Assembly: GCF_022267535.1 (NCBI RefSeq)
Contig: NZ_JAHNZV010000012.1
Coordinates: 1 to 64,000, forward strand
Direction of reading: 5' to 3'
Source of the DNA: Psychromonas antarctica
Lineage (GTDB): Bacteria; Pseudomonadota; Gammaproteobacteria; Enterobacterales; Psychromonadaceae
DNA: 64,000 nt
The translations under genes and the position numbers were made by a program. The notes beneath the pieces are model-generated. The model had not been told where the DNA came from. It saw only the letters and a list, made by a program, of their open reading frames with translations, and did not search any database. Positions 47,387 to 56,986 of this stretch are shown here, piece after piece; position 1 is the first letter of the stretch; every line of letters starts with the position of its first letter.

Positions 47387-49267
47387 ATGAAAGTTTCAGT
47401 AAAGGTTGTTTTAGCATCATCGTTAGTACTGCTGTTGGCCATTAGCAGCCTTTCTTGGTTACAATATCGTGAAGTAAAAGAGACGCTACAACACCAGTCA
47501 AGTAGCATGATTGAAGAATCGAGCAATGCCTTAGCTCAGCAAATAACCCATTGGTTATCCGGCAAATTGGAAGTGGTCGATCTTGCTGCACAAGTAATAG
47601 ATAGCAACTTTAATAGTAAACAAGTACAACAAACTTTTAACGCTAAGATACTTAAAGATAATTTTTTACTTGTATTTGGCGGCTTAGATACAGATGGTAA
47701 AGCGATTAGCAATGATCCCGAATGGCATCCAGAAAATTGGGATGCGCGAGCGCGTCCTTGGTATGCCGTAGCAAAAGACGCTAACCAAGCAATGATTACC
47801 GAGCCTTATATAGACTCTACATCGAAAGACATCATCATCTCAGTAGTCGCCAATCTTTCAGATAAAGGCGAGTTTAAAGGTGCTTTTGGTGGCGATCTTA
47901 GTTTGCAAACCGTCTCAGATGCTCTTAATACGCTTACCTTTAATAATGCAGGTTATGCTTTCCTTCTTACTAAAAGCGGCAATATTATTAGCCACCCGAA
48001 TGCAGATTATAATGGCAAAAACTATGACCAATTATTTGCAGGAAAGAGCATAGCTTTAGATAAAAAAGTTCAAGAAATAGAGGTAAATGGTCAAACTCAG
48101 TGGGTTAGTTTTACCCCTCTTGAGGGCCTAAGAGGAATGAATTGGTATATTGGTGTCGTTATTGATGCTGATGTCATAATGGCAGACACTTATGCGATGG
48201 GTTGGCATTCATTTATAGGTGCACTGATCAGTTTGGTTATTGGTGTTATTGTCCTAGGCAGTTTGATGCAGACTATTTTAAAACCAATCGGTCTTTTGTC
48301 GCAATCCCTATTAGCTATCAATAGCGGTAACGGCGATTTAACTAAACGCTTACCTATTATTTCACAAGATGAATTTGGCGATCTAGCAACGCAATTTAAT
48401 ATTTTTGTTGAAAACCTGCAGTCCATCATCATCAATGTTAAAGATCTCGCTGCCAATGTTGGCGAAAGTACAGATAAAGTCAGCAATGAATCAGAAAAAG
48501 CTTCGTTGGAACTACAGCAACAGTTGACCGAACTCGATCAACTTGCCACAGCAATGAATGAAATGGCCTCAAGTGCCGTAGAAGTTGCTAAAAATGCACA
48601 GGTTGCAGCTCAAGCAGCTGGCACTGCCGATAAAGAAACCGCAAATGGAGTGGCGGTCGTCTCCCATGCAACACGCTCGATTAATGAATTAGCAGAACAT
48701 ATGGAAGTTGCCGTTGAGTCTGTTGTTGAACTTGCTAGATTTAGTAATAATATTGAATCTATCTTGTCTGTGATCACCAGTATCGCGGACCAAACCAACC
48801 TGCTCGCACTCAACGCGGCGATTGAAGCGGCAAGAGCGGGCGAATCAGGACGCGGATTCGCTGTTGTTGCAGATGAAGTTCGCTCTCTAGCTTCTAGAAC
48901 ACAACAGTCAACACGTGAAATTCGCTCGATGATAGAACAATTACAATCAGGTGTTCAATTGGCTGAAGATAAAATAAAGCACAGCCGCGAGGCTGCGATA
49001 ACAACCGCTGAAGAAGCAAGCCGAGCAAACGATACTTTGGAGATGATTCGCGTCGCTATTTTAGAGATTAGTGATATGAATATACAAATAGCATCCGCGG
49101 CAGAAGAGCAGTCCGCTACATCAGAAGAGATTAATCGTAATACAACGAATATACGCGATATCAGTCAAGAAGTTGCAAGCGGCGCTCATGAGCAGGTCAA
49201 ATATGCACAATTGATGAAAGAACAGATGAAAAAACAAGATCAACAACTCAATAAATTTAAAGTTTAA
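47387..49267 (+). CDS. Methyl-accepting chemotaxis protein with dCache sensor
   Basis: A 626-residue transmembrane chemoreceptor. A first helix ([18 protein letters not shown]) leads to a periplasmic double-Cache domain (about 40-275), visible in [39 protein letters not shown], then [15 protein letters not shown] second helix ([18 protein letters not shown]), a HAMP region ([23 protein letters not shown]) and the signalling hairpin [48 protein letters not shown] follow. The arrangement senses small molecules, often amino or organic acids, in the periplasm. The stop codon lies within a 7-bp tandem repeat. Confidence 0.93.
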   Translation: MKVSVKVVLASSLVLLLAISSLSWLQYREVKETLQHQSSSMIEESSNALAQQITHWLSGKLEVVDLAAQVIDSNFNSKQVQQTFNAKILKDNFLLVFGGLDTDGKAISNDPEWHPENWDARARPWYAVAKDANQAMITEPYIDSTSKDIIISVVANLSDKGEFKGAFGGDLSLQTVSDALNTLTFNNAGYAFLLTKSGNIISHPNADYNGKNYDQLFAGKSIALDKKVQEIEVNGQTQWVSFTPLEGLRGMNWYIGVVIDADVIMADTYAMGWHSFIGALISLVIGVIVLGSLMQTILKPIGLLSQSLLAINSGNGDLTKRLPIISQDEFGDLATQFNIFVENLQSIIINVKDLAANVGESTDKVSNESEKASLELQQQLTELDQLATAMNEMASSAVEVAKNAQVAAQAAGTADKETANGVAVVSHATRSINELAEHMEVAVESVVELARFSNNIESILSVITSIADQTNLLALNAAIEAARAGESGRGFAVVADEVRSLASRTQQSTREIRSMIEQLQSGVQLAEDKIKHSREAAITTAEEASRANDTLEMIRVAILEISDMNIQIASAAEEQSATSEEINRNTTNIRDISQEVASGAHEQVKYAQLMKEQMKKQDQQLNKFKV

Positions 49268-49286
49268 AGTTTAAAGTTTAAAGTTT
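49259..49286. repeat. Four tandem copies of AAAGTTT across the MCP stop codon
   Basis: A 7-bp unit repeated four times from 49259. The stop codon TAA (49265-49267) lies in the first junction, so copy number can vary without changing the protein. Confidence 0.85.
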
Positions 49287-49300
49287 AAACAGCAAGGTAA

Positions 49301-49349
49301 ATCGCATCTCAAATAAGCGTTTAATACACGCTTTATTGAGATGCGATTA
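49301..49349 (+). terminator. Terminator after the dCache chemoreceptor gene
   Basis: AATCGCATCTCAAATAAGCG (49301-49320) pairs with CGCTTTATTGAGATGCGATT (49330-49349) at 18 of 20 positions. It is the longest stem in this part of the window. Confidence 0.75.
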
Positions 49350-49518
49350 TAAATCAACAAAACCGTTAATAGATAGTGCAGTTAAACGTACCCGTCAAAT
49401 CCTAGGCTCCTCCATAAAAATCATTCATATCAAGCTTTATTGCTAATATTTGGGTATTATGCTGAGCAAACTAAGCTGCTTTAAAAAAAGTAGAAATCAC
49501 AACGTATAAGGTTTATTT

Positions 49519-49806
49519 ATGGCAAGGCAAGTAACTTACCTCTTTAAAGGTAAGCGTAAGACAATTCAATTTTCATATAATGTATTTCATGATCTGTATG
49601 AAGCCGTCGCAGATGCAGAAGATGTCGATTTAAAAAGTTTTCTCGCAATGGAGAAGCAGTTAGCCTTAAGCTGTCGTGGTCAGGGAATTGTAAAAAACTT
49701 TCGTCAAACAGAATTTACCCGTATGGGTTTTTCTGACATAAAATTTGTTCGCGATGAAGAAACATTACCTGTTGAAATAAAAAAACACAACACTAAGCGT
49801 GGCTAA
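49519..49806 (+). CDS. DUF2960-like protein
   Basis: 95 residues, soluble. The sequence (MARQVTYLFKGKRKTIQFSY, then FHDLYEAVADAEDVDLKSFLAMEKQL, then RQTEFTRMGFSDIKFVRDEE) fits, from memory, the DUF2960 family of marine gammaproteobacteria. An AAGGTT site at 49505-49511 precedes the ATG. It stands alone between the chemoreceptor and the broken MATE gene. No function is known for the family. Confidence 0.65.
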   Translation: MARQVTYLFKGKRKTIQFSYNVFHDLYEAVADAEDVDLKSFLAMEKQLALSCRGQGIVKNFRQTEFTRMGFSDIKFVRDEETLPVEIKKHNTKRG

Positions 49807-49981
49807 ATAGACGCATATTATTTAATGCGTATTTCACTCTTATTGGTATAACTTAAGATTGAATAAACGCATGTTATTGCCTCATTCTAAGCGCATTTCG
49901 GATCACAATATTGCTCGATTATACTCTCTATAAAACGCTTCTGCGTAGAATAGGACATTTGCTCCCAAATAAGATAGCCTT

Positions 49982-51325
49982 ATGTTAAACAGTACTAACG
50001 TCATGGACAATAGGATGAATATTGTCACCCTTACATGGCCTATTTTTATTGAAATATTACTGCGTACAGCACTCAATACCAGCGATGTATTTATGCTCAG
50101 CGGCTACTCTGATAAAGCAGTTTGAGCTGTCGGTGTTATTTCTCAAATCACCTTTTTTCTTATGATCATATCGATGATGGTTAGCACCGGCACCAGCGTT
50201 CTTATTGGGCAATATAATGGTGCAGCCCGCCATAACGATTCTGCCAATATCGCCGTCGCGAGTATTTATCTTGGTATCTGTATGGGCATTATACTAGGTG
50301 GCATTGCTTTTTTTGCTTGTGGCACAATTATTGGTCTATATGGTCTTGAATATCAAGTTGCACAATTTGGTTATGACTACCTGCTGATTAGTGGATCTTT
50401 TACCATTACAGTCACACTAGGAATTATATTCTCGACTATTTTGCGCTGTCATGGTTATTCAAAATCCCCCATGTTTATTAATCTGTTCGCAGGTCTTATC
50501 AATATTATAGGTAACTACTGCGCATTATATCAACCCTTCGGGCTACCTGTTTACGGTGTACAAGGCGTCGCAATTGCCACTGTGTTGAGCCAGCTGATCA
50601 GCGCTGTTTTATTATGGTATATGTTGCGCTACAAAAACATCACATTACCGATGGCGAGTTTCTTATCAATTCCTTTCCTTTTCTATAAAAAGATATTGCG
50701 CATTGGCGTCATGAATGCGGGTGAAATGCTTTCTTATAACCTCTCGCAAATGGTGGTTATCTACTTTGTAGTACAAATGGGCACTGCCTCGTTAACGGCA
50801 TTTACCTACGCACAAAATATAGCCCGTCTATCTTTTGCTTTTGCCTTGGCGATTGGTCAGGCAAGTCAAATTCAGACCAGTTATTTTATCGGCAAAGGTT
50901 GGATTAATGAGATTTTAATACGTGTCCAAAAATACTTTGTTATCGCCCTGATCTCATCAATCAGTATCGCTTTGCTGATCTATTTATGTCGTTTTCAAAT
51001 AATCGATATTTTCACTCAAGATCCTCAAGTAGTCATGCTCACGGCGGGTTTGATCTTCGGATCTATTTTCCTAGAAGCAGGCCGAGTCTTTAACTTAGTA
51101 TTTATTTCTTGCCTCAAAGGTGCCGGTGATATTAATTTCCCAGTTAAAATAGGCATTTTAAGCATGTGGGGAATTAGCGCATTTCTAACCTACTTATTAG
51201 GGATCTATTTTGGCTTCGGTGTTATTGGTGCATGGGTAGCAATTGCCGCAGATGAATGGCTTAGAGGGGTTATTATGCTGCTACGTTGGCGATCCAAAAA
51301 ATGGACGCAGTTTACGTTAAGTTAG
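49982..51325 (+). pseudogene. MATE-family efflux gene interrupted by an in-frame TGA
   Basis: The frame from ATG 49982 encodes a full MATE transporter (447 codons) except for a TGA at 50123-50125, codon 48, in the context SGYSDKAV-stop-AVGVISQIT. MATE proteins often read AV-x-AVG here, so a coding codon was expected. The rest is intact to 51325 with about 11 hydrophobic helices and the signatures GNYCALYQPFGLPVYGVQGVA and NAGEMLSYNLSQM. Translation from a later ATG (50162) would lose the first helix. It is most likely a recent nonsense pseudogene; a sequencing error is possible. Confidence 0.8.
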
Positions 51326-51350
51326 GCTGATCAGTTTGCTCAATGAACAC

Positions 51351-53102
51351 TTATTTTGTGTCTGTATTTTGGTAGAAGTCGAGATCAAACAACTTATCGC
51401 TAATACCCCAAAAACGCCCCTTTTTACGGGCAATAATAATATCAGGTGGACGCAGGCGATGCTGGTTGTTAACAATCTTGGTCGCTGCGGTATGGGTAAA
51501 TGGACGGTGTCTGTCGACTAGATGCGTGCTAATAAATTTTCTTATAAATTCTGTTTTATGCTTTTTTGTAGATAGAGGCCATACCTCATTAATCTCTGCA
51601 CCTTGATCACTGATGTAAGTGACTTTAAGCTGTGCTTTAGCAAACTTATTCTTACCCGCTTGCAAACGCAGATCAACACATTTCATAATCAGCGCATCTT
51701 TTAGCTTAAGTGCGTCGCGTAATTTTTTGTCCGGATCCACCAACTGATGATCACATTGATGGCAACGCCGAGCCGCAATATCATTATCAGCACCGCACAT
51801 TTCACAAAATTTTGCCCGAAAACGGTAACCACAAATGTCACGTTCACCGTTTTCTTTTTCACAGTAACCTTGGCACTGCCTACCGTAATGTTCAATCACA
51901 AATCCAGCAGGATCTAATTTCCCCCAGAAGTTATTATTAAAACGACAAGCGGGACAAGGTATTGTCACCATTTCGCTGTCACTATTGGGCCGAGTCTCTC
52001 CCACTTCAGGCTGGTATAAGTCATAACAATTGCCCGCAAATTCCATCACTAGACAATCTTTTTTTCCGTCAAATAAACGTAAGCCACGACCCACAATCTG
52101 CTGATATAAGCCAATAGAGGCAGTCGGGCGCAAAATAGCAATTAAATCAACATGAGGCGCATCAAAGCCCGTGGTTAATACAGACACATTTACTAAGTAT
52201 TTTATTTTCATCGTTTTGAAATCATCAATAATCGCTGCACGTTCATCAAGTGGCGTATCACCAATCACCAATGCCGCACTTTCACCAGCGAGATAGCCCA
52301 TGATCTCTTGTGCATGACTGACGGTCGAGGCAAAAATCATCACACCACGTCGTTCAACAGACGTTTCGATCACCTGCTTAATAATTTTAGGCGTAACTCG
52401 AGCCGATTTTTTGACCACATTATCGAGTTGTGCTTCTTGATAATGGCCCGTTGATGAGGGTTTTAAGTGCGAAAAGTCGTACCCCATTACCGCCATATCG
52501 AGCACTTTTGGCTCAGTAAGAAATTTTTCTTCAAGTAGGAAGCGAATCGGCAGATCAAAAATGCAATCACGAAAGAAGCGTTTTTCCTGTGTGCGCACCT
52601 GTCCACGCGTATGGTATTGATAAATCCAGCCAAGTCCAAGGCGATAAGGTGTGGCGGTTAGTCCGAGAATCTTAAGCGCTGGGTTTATCGCTAGTAGGTG
52701 GCTAACAACCCGTTGATAAGCACTATTTTCGTCCTCTGGTACTCGATGACACTCATCTATCACCAATAAAGAAAAGGCTTGGTGAAATTGATCTAAGCCA
52801 TTAATTATTGACTGTACAGAGGCGAAAACAACTTGCCGATCAGTTTCTTTTCGGCCCAATCCAGCGGAGAATATAGAAGCTTTTAAATCGTAGCTTTCAT
52901 ATTTACTGTGGTTTTGTTCGACAAGCTCTTTTACATGCGCAAGCACTAACACGCGACCTTTCGCTAAGCGTGCTAATTCTGCAATAATAAGACTTTTACC
53001 CGCCCCAGTGGAAAGCGCTAAAACAGCAGGTGAGCTATGTTGACGAAAGTAATGAATGGTCGCGTTGACGCTGTCTTGTTGATAGGGACGAAGCGTATAC
53101 AT
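51351..53102 (-). CDS. radD: RadD (YejH) DNA repair helicase-like ATPase
   Basis: A 583-residue superfamily 2 protein, close in length to E. coli RadD (586). Motifs: Q-motif region LRPYQQDSVNATIHYF, Walker A LSTGAGKSLIIAEL, DECHRVPED (DEAH-type box), GLTATPYRLG, VLTTGFDAPHVDL and QIVGRGLRLF (motif VI). A zinc-binding C-terminal part holds CPAC, CQGYC, CGYRF, CEMCG and CHQCD. RadD acts in double-strand break repair and homologous recombination with RecA. It converges on the broken MATE gene with 25 bp between them. Confidence 0.93.
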   Translation of the reverse strand: MYTLRPYQQDSVNATIHYFRQHSSPAVLALSTGAGKSLIIAELARLAKGRVLVLAHVKELVEQNHSKYESYDLKASIFSAGLGRKETDRQVVFASVQSIINGLDQFHQAFSLLVIDECHRVPEDENSAYQRVVSHLLAINPALKILGLTATPYRLGLGWIYQYHTRGQVRTQEKRFFRDCIFDLPIRFLLEEKFLTEPKVLDMAVMGYDFSHLKPSSTGHYQEAQLDNVVKKSARVTPKIIKQVIETSVERRGVMIFASTVSHAQEIMGYLAGESAALVIGDTPLDERAAIIDDFKTMKIKYLVNVSVLTTGFDAPHVDLIAILRPTASIGLYQQIVGRGLRLFDGKKDCLVMEFAGNCYDLYQPEVGETRPNSDSEMVTIPCPACRFNNNFWGKLDPAGFVIEHYGRQCQGYCEKENGERDICGYRFRAKFCEMCGADNDIAARRCHQCDHQLVDPDKKLRDALKLKDALIMKCVDLRLQAGKNKFAKAQLKVTYISDQGAEINEVWPLSTKKHKTEFIRKFISTHLVDRHRPFTHTAATKIVNNQHRLRPPDIIIARKKGRFWGISDKLFDLDFYQNTDTK

Positions 53103-53201
53103 AGGTAACTCAATTAATGCGTGATGAGAGGGAGTAAAAGCAAAATAGCAGAATCTATTAGATTAATATTTTGCTTAAGTTGATATCTATAAAATAGTTA
53201 C

Positions 53202-53801
53202 TTATTTTAGCGCCTGCTTAAGCGCATTGATAATCGTGTCAGGTTTACCTAAATATAAAGCATGATTAAGTAACTGCGCATCATTACCCACTACTAACAA
53301 CAAGGCTGGAAACGCTGCTGTGCCAATAACATCCCGTATTTCAGTAATATCTGATAAAGTATATTGTGCTGCATCGCTTAACTCCGTCTTAAACACCTTA
53401 TTCGGCGGAGATAATTTAAACTCTTCGATAATATGATTAAAATCGTGTTTACACCCTAAAGGGTTGCCCTCAACAAAATGCGCTTTTTGTAGCGCATTTA
53501 AGACCATCAATGCTTTCTCTGGTTGCTTACTCTGTAACCAAGCCATTAAATTAGCCGTAATAATAGAACTTTTAGGGCTGTCAGCAAAACGAATATGCTC
53601 TTGACCAAATTTAACCTTGCTTTGCTTAGCAGCCGCCTCTACTTGCAGATGGCCAGCACAATCGCTACCATCATAGTGAGCACAATGCCAAAGATGAATC
53701 ATCATCTCTGGGTACGCCTTTTCAAGAGAGTTGATCAGCGCAGTACTCGCATAACTCCACGGGCAATGAGAGTCGTAAATAAAATATAATTCAGTGGTCA
53801 T
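53202..53801 (-). CDS. DsbA-family thioredoxin-fold protein, cytoplasmic, with CPWS motif
   Basis: 199 residues of the DsbA/FrnE-like fold with no signal peptide. The motif at about residues 13-16 is CPWS instead of CxxC, so a disulfide exchange needs only the first cysteine, as in monothiol or glutathione-linked relatives. FPALLLV near the C-terminus supplies the cis-proline loop (TAAFPAL). An AAAGGCG site precedes the ATG. It lies 99 bp from radD in the same direction. The substrate is not known. Confidence 0.8.
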   Translation of the reverse strand: MTTELYFIYDSHCPWSYASTALINSLEKAYPEMMIHLWHCAHYDGSDCAGHLQVEAAAKQSKVKFGQEHIRFADSPKSSIITANLMAWLQSKQPEKALMVLNALQKAHFVEGNPLGCKHDFNHIIEEFKLSPPNKVFKTELSDAAQYTLSDITEIRDVIGTAAFPALLLVVGNDAQLLNHALYLGKPDTIINALKQALK

Positions 53802-54264
53802 ACAATAGCGCCTTTGATATTAAGTAAATGCTTACAATAATAAATAAAATAGCCGCAATATACAATTAACAATTATGCTGCTGAACGCCATGAAAACCTT
53901 ATGTACTTGTTATTTATTATTAATAATCAACATGATAGGATAAAAAGCATTTGCTAGTATGCTTTATTCAGGAAATAGAGAGTTCGACTGTCGTTTATTT
54001 ATACTCAAACGGCCTCAAGAAACTCCGCAGAGTAAAGCAAAGCAATAATTTTAACCTTTAGGCATTCGCTGACTTTAATCATAAAGTCAGCTCGGCACAG
54101 CAAGATTGGCACCAGTACTTATCGCGTTATTGATTATTTGAGCTTACTAAAAAATAAACTTCCCGTACTTTGCCTTAAAATGCGTTTATGTATGCTGGCT
54201 TTAACTTGTGTTTATTGACGACTTCTTTACAATAGCTTTATTATTCAAACCCAAGAAAAAAACA
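53802..54264. other. Gap between the DsbA-like and DUF2986 genes
   Basis: About 460 AT-rich bases with no supported gene. The only clear structure is GCTGACTTTA (54068-54077)/TAAAGTCAGC (54082-54091), a perfect 10-bp stem with a 4-base loop, which could belong to a small RNA. Confidence 0.45.
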
Positions 54265-54435
54265 ATGAACAGAAAGAAAAAGTTAAACAGTATTCTCGAT
54301 AAACGTATCAAAAAAATGAATGCGAAAAAGAGTACAACCCATAAAGTGAAATATATTTCAAAAGCGGAACGAGCCAAATTAGAAGCGCAGGAATACGAGT
54401 TGGTTTTAGAAAATGAAGTGACGACTGCAGAATAA
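54265..54435 (+). CDS. DUF2986-like small basic protein
   Basis: 56 residues from the ATG at 54265: MNRKKKLNSILDKRIKKMNA, then KYISKAERAKLEAQEYELV. The very basic N-terminus and the KYISKAERAKLE block fit the DUF2986 family of Vibrio and relatives. An earlier TTG frame (54208) adds residues that do not look family-like. The ribosome site is weak (AAGAA). The gene ends 116 bp before the his leader. No function is known. Confidence 0.7.
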   Translation: MNRKKKLNSILDKRIKKMNAKKSTTHKVKYISKAERAKLEAQEYELVLENEVTTAE

Positions 54436-54551
54436 TCATTAAAATTGCATAAGTATTCTACATTTATCTTTCTTATGGTCAAAAAACAGTTCACTTTTCA
54501 TTACTAGATTGATATTCTATAAACAATTAAATTAAAGAGATTTATGTAACC

Positions 54552-54599
54552 ATGAAAAAAGTCATTCTGAAAGCACAGCACCACCATCATATTAGCTAA
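54552..54599 (+). CDS. hisL: his operon leader peptide
   Basis: A 15-residue leader, MKKVILKAQHHHHIS, with four consecutive histidine codons. When charged tRNA-His is scarce the ribosome stalls on them and the downstream terminator does not form, so the operon is transcribed. E. coli HisL has seven histidines; this one has four. It is followed by a pause hairpin (TGGAAG/CTTCCA, 54619-54642) and the attenuator. Confidence 0.93.
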   Translation: MKKVILKAQHHHHIS

Positions 54600-54642
54600 T
54601 CTTTCAGGATTTTATTCTTGGAAGAGGTTTTATGTGCTTCCA

Positions 54643-54694
54643 GAGGTTACCACAAAAATTAACCCCCGGAAGGCAAACCTCCCGAGGGTTTTTT
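54643..54694 (+). terminator. his attenuator (terminator and competing antiterminator)
   Basis: The terminator is AACCCCCGGAAGG (54661-54673)/CCTCCCGAGGGTT (54678-54690) with two mismatches and a CAAA loop, followed by TTTT. GAGGTT (54643-54648) can instead pair with AACCTC (54676-54681), the 3' arm start, which would prevent the terminator. Confidence 0.88.
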
Positions 54695-54718
54695 AGTTTT
54701 TAAGGCAAGGAAATGACT

Positions 54719-55615
54719 ATGTCAGAGCAACGTTTAAGAATCGCAATACAGAAAAAAGGTCGTTTAAGCGACGATACCGTTAAATTATTAAAAGCATGTG
54801 GTATTAAAGTCAATTTAAACACCCAGCGTTTAATTGCCCACAGTGACAATATGCCGATTGATATCCTGCGTGTACGCGATGATGATATCCCCGGTTTGGT
54901 AATGGATGGTGTGGTTGATTTGGGTTTTATTGGCCAAAACGTACTTGAGGAAGAAAGTATGATGCGTGCAGTAGCTCACGAGCCTACGGCACACAAAGTG
55001 GTTAAAGAACTTGCATTTGGTGAGTGTCGTTTTTCCCTAGCTGTTGACAATGACTTTGATTATAAAGGTGTCGAGTCTTTGGCCAATCTCCGCATTGCAA
55101 CTACTTATGTGCATATTCTTAAACGTTTTATGAAACAAGCAAAAGTGCCTTATACCGCTTGTATGTTGACCGGTTCAGTTGAAGTCGCGCCACGTGCAGG
55201 ACTAGCTGATGCAATTTGTGATCTCGTTTCAACGGGCGCAACACTCGAAGCAAACGGCTTAAAAGAAGTTGAAGTTATCTATCGTTCAACTGCCGTTTTA
55301 ATGCAACGCGATAAGCCATTAAGCACCGAAAAGCAGAATTTAGTTGACCGTATATTGACACGTATCGATGGCGTACAGACGGCTAAAGAAAGTAAGTATA
55401 TTATGTTGCATGCACCAAAAGCTAACCTAAAAGCAATTAACAACTTACTGCCTGGCTCTGAACAACCGACAGTATTAGCCCTAGCAGGTCGTGATGATCA
55501 CGTTGCTTTGCATGTGGTGAGCAAAGAGAATCTGTTCTGGGAAACAATGGAACAACTAAAAGCATTAGGCGCAAGCTCTATCTTGGTTTTACCTATTGAA
55601 AAAATGATGGAGTAA
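54719..55615 (+). CDS. hisG: ATP phosphoribosyltransferase
   Basis: First enzyme of histidine synthesis, joining ATP and PRPP; feedback-inhibited by histidine. 298 residues. Two in-frame ATGs exist; 54719 is preferred because AAGG (54707-54710) is then 8 bases away. The protein follows E. coli HisG closely ([92 protein letters not shown], the PRPP and regulatory regions). This is the long form with its own C-terminal regulatory domain. hisD follows after 2 bp. Confidence 0.97.
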   Translation: MSEQRLRIAIQKKGRLSDDTVKLLKACGIKVNLNTQRLIAHSDNMPIDILRVRDDDIPGLVMDGVVDLGFIGQNVLEEESMMRAVAHEPTAHKVVKELAFGECRFSLAVDNDFDYKGVESLANLRIATTYVHILKRFMKQAKVPYTACMLTGSVEVAPRAGLADAICDLVSTGATLEANGLKEVEVIYRSTAVLMQRDKPLSTEKQNLVDRILTRIDGVQTAKESKYIMLHAPKANLKAINNLLPGSEQPTVLALAGRDDHVALHVVSKENLFWETMEQLKALGASSILVLPIEKMME

Positions 55616-55617
55616 AA

Positions 55618-56907
55618 ATGCAAACGGTTAACTGGTCAGATTTATCAAGTGAAGCACAGCAGCAGTTGCTTTCTCGTCCAGCAATGGCAGACTCTGCAGC
55701 GCTTTCAAATACAGTAGCAGAAATAATCACAGCAATTCGAAACACAGGTGATAGCGCCTTACTCGAATACACTAAACGCTTTGACAAACTTGAAGGCGAT
55801 AACTTCAGCAAAACAAGTGAAGATATTGCGCAAGCCACTGCGCGTTTAGGCGATGATATTAAAAACGCGATCACAACGGCTTATCAACAAGTGGTTAAGT
55901 TCCATCAAGCGCAAGTGCAAGATGTTATCCGCGTTGAAACAATGCCTGGTGTAGTTTGTGAAATGCATACTCAAGCAATTGAGTCTGTTGGTTTGTATAT
56001 TCCAGGAGGCAGTGCACCACTACCTTCCACGGTTATTATGACCGGCGCGCCCGCACAAATAGCAGGTTGTTCTCGCCTGGTTTTGTGTTCACCACCACCA
56101 CTGGCTGATGAAATATTATATGCTGCATCACTTTGTGGCGTGCACGAAATATACACAGTAGGCGGTGCACAAGCGATTGCAGCATTAGCTTATGGCACAC
56201 AAACTATTGCCCCCGTAGATAAAATATTTGGGCCAGGTAACGCATTTGTAACTGAAGCAAAACGTCAAGTGAGTAATGATTTTGCAGGTGCTGCTATTGA
56301 TATGCCTGCTGGACCTTCGGAAGTGTTAGTGATTGCGGATAAAGATGCAGATCCTGCTTTTATCGCTGCTGACCTTTTGTCTCAGGCTGAACACGGACAT
56401 GATTCACAAGCGATTTTAGTGACGCCATGTGCAAAGATTGCAGCCCAAACCGTCATTGAAATTAACAAACAGGTTGCGCTATTAACGCGCCGTGAAATCG
56501 CTGAAAAAGCACTTGCACACAGCGTCTGTATTGTTTGTGACGATCTTCAACAGGCAGTTGAAATATCCAACCGCTACGCACCTGAACACCTGATTGTACA
56601 GACTAATGAGCCGCGCGCGTTACAAACTAAATTGCGCAATGCAGGCTCCATTTTTTTAGGTGCTTGGACACCCGAATCTGTTGGTGATTATGCAAGTGGT
56701 ACCAATCATGTCTTGCCGACCTATGGCTATACACGGACTTATTCAAGTTTAGGTCTGGCAGACTTTGTAAAACGTTATACTGTCCAAGAACTCAGCGCTG
56801 ATGGGCTGCGTAATTTAGCGCCAACAGTGACTTGTCTTGCCGATGCAGAAGGATTAACCGCACATAAGCGTGCTGTGACCATCCGTATCGATAAATTGAA
56901 TAAATAA
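55618..56907 (+). CDS. hisD: Histidinol dehydrogenase
   Basis: Makes histidine from histidinol in two NAD-linked oxidations with zinc. 429 residues, the usual length. Motifs: [65 protein letters not shown] (zinc and catalytic histidines) and [11 protein letters not shown], then GTNHVLPT. It is followed by a 79-bp gap with a hairpin before hisC. Confidence 0.97.
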   Translation: MQTVNWSDLSSEAQQQLLSRPAMADSAALSNTVAEIITAIRNTGDSALLEYTKRFDKLEGDNFSKTSEDIAQATARLGDDIKNAITTAYQQVVKFHQAQVQDVIRVETMPGVVCEMHTQAIESVGLYIPGGSAPLPSTVIMTGAPAQIAGCSRLVLCSPPPLADEILYAASLCGVHEIYTVGGAQAIAALAYGTQTIAPVDKIFGPGNAFVTEAKRQVSNDFAGAAIDMPAGPSEVLVIADKDADPAFIAADLLSQAEHGHDSQAILVTPCAKIAAQTVIEINKQVALLTRREIAEKALAHSVCIVCDDLQQAVEISNRYAPEHLIVQTNEPRALQTKLRNAGSIFLGAWTPESVGDYASGTNHVLPTYGYTRTYSSLGLADFVKRYTVQELSADGLRNLAPTVTCLADAEGLTAHKRAVTIRIDKLNK

Positions 56908-56918
56908 ACAATATAACT

Positions 56919-56947
56919 GGGGCGCAAGTAAGCAGACTCTGCGCCCC
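56919..56947 (+). repeat. Intercistronic hairpin between hisD and hisC
   Basis: GGGGCGCA (56919-56926) pairs perfectly with TGCGCCCC (56940-56947) around a 13-base loop. It lies in the only wide gap of the first half of the operon. Without a T run it is not a full terminator; it may slow or stabilise the message. Confidence 0.7.
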
Positions 56948-56986
56948 CCACATTCAATCATTGTTAGCTAGGGAAGATAGAAACAG

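Noticed and set aside
50123-50125. Selenocysteine codon in the MATE gene
   Set aside because: No SECIS-like hairpin right after the TGA and MATE proteins do not use selenocysteine.
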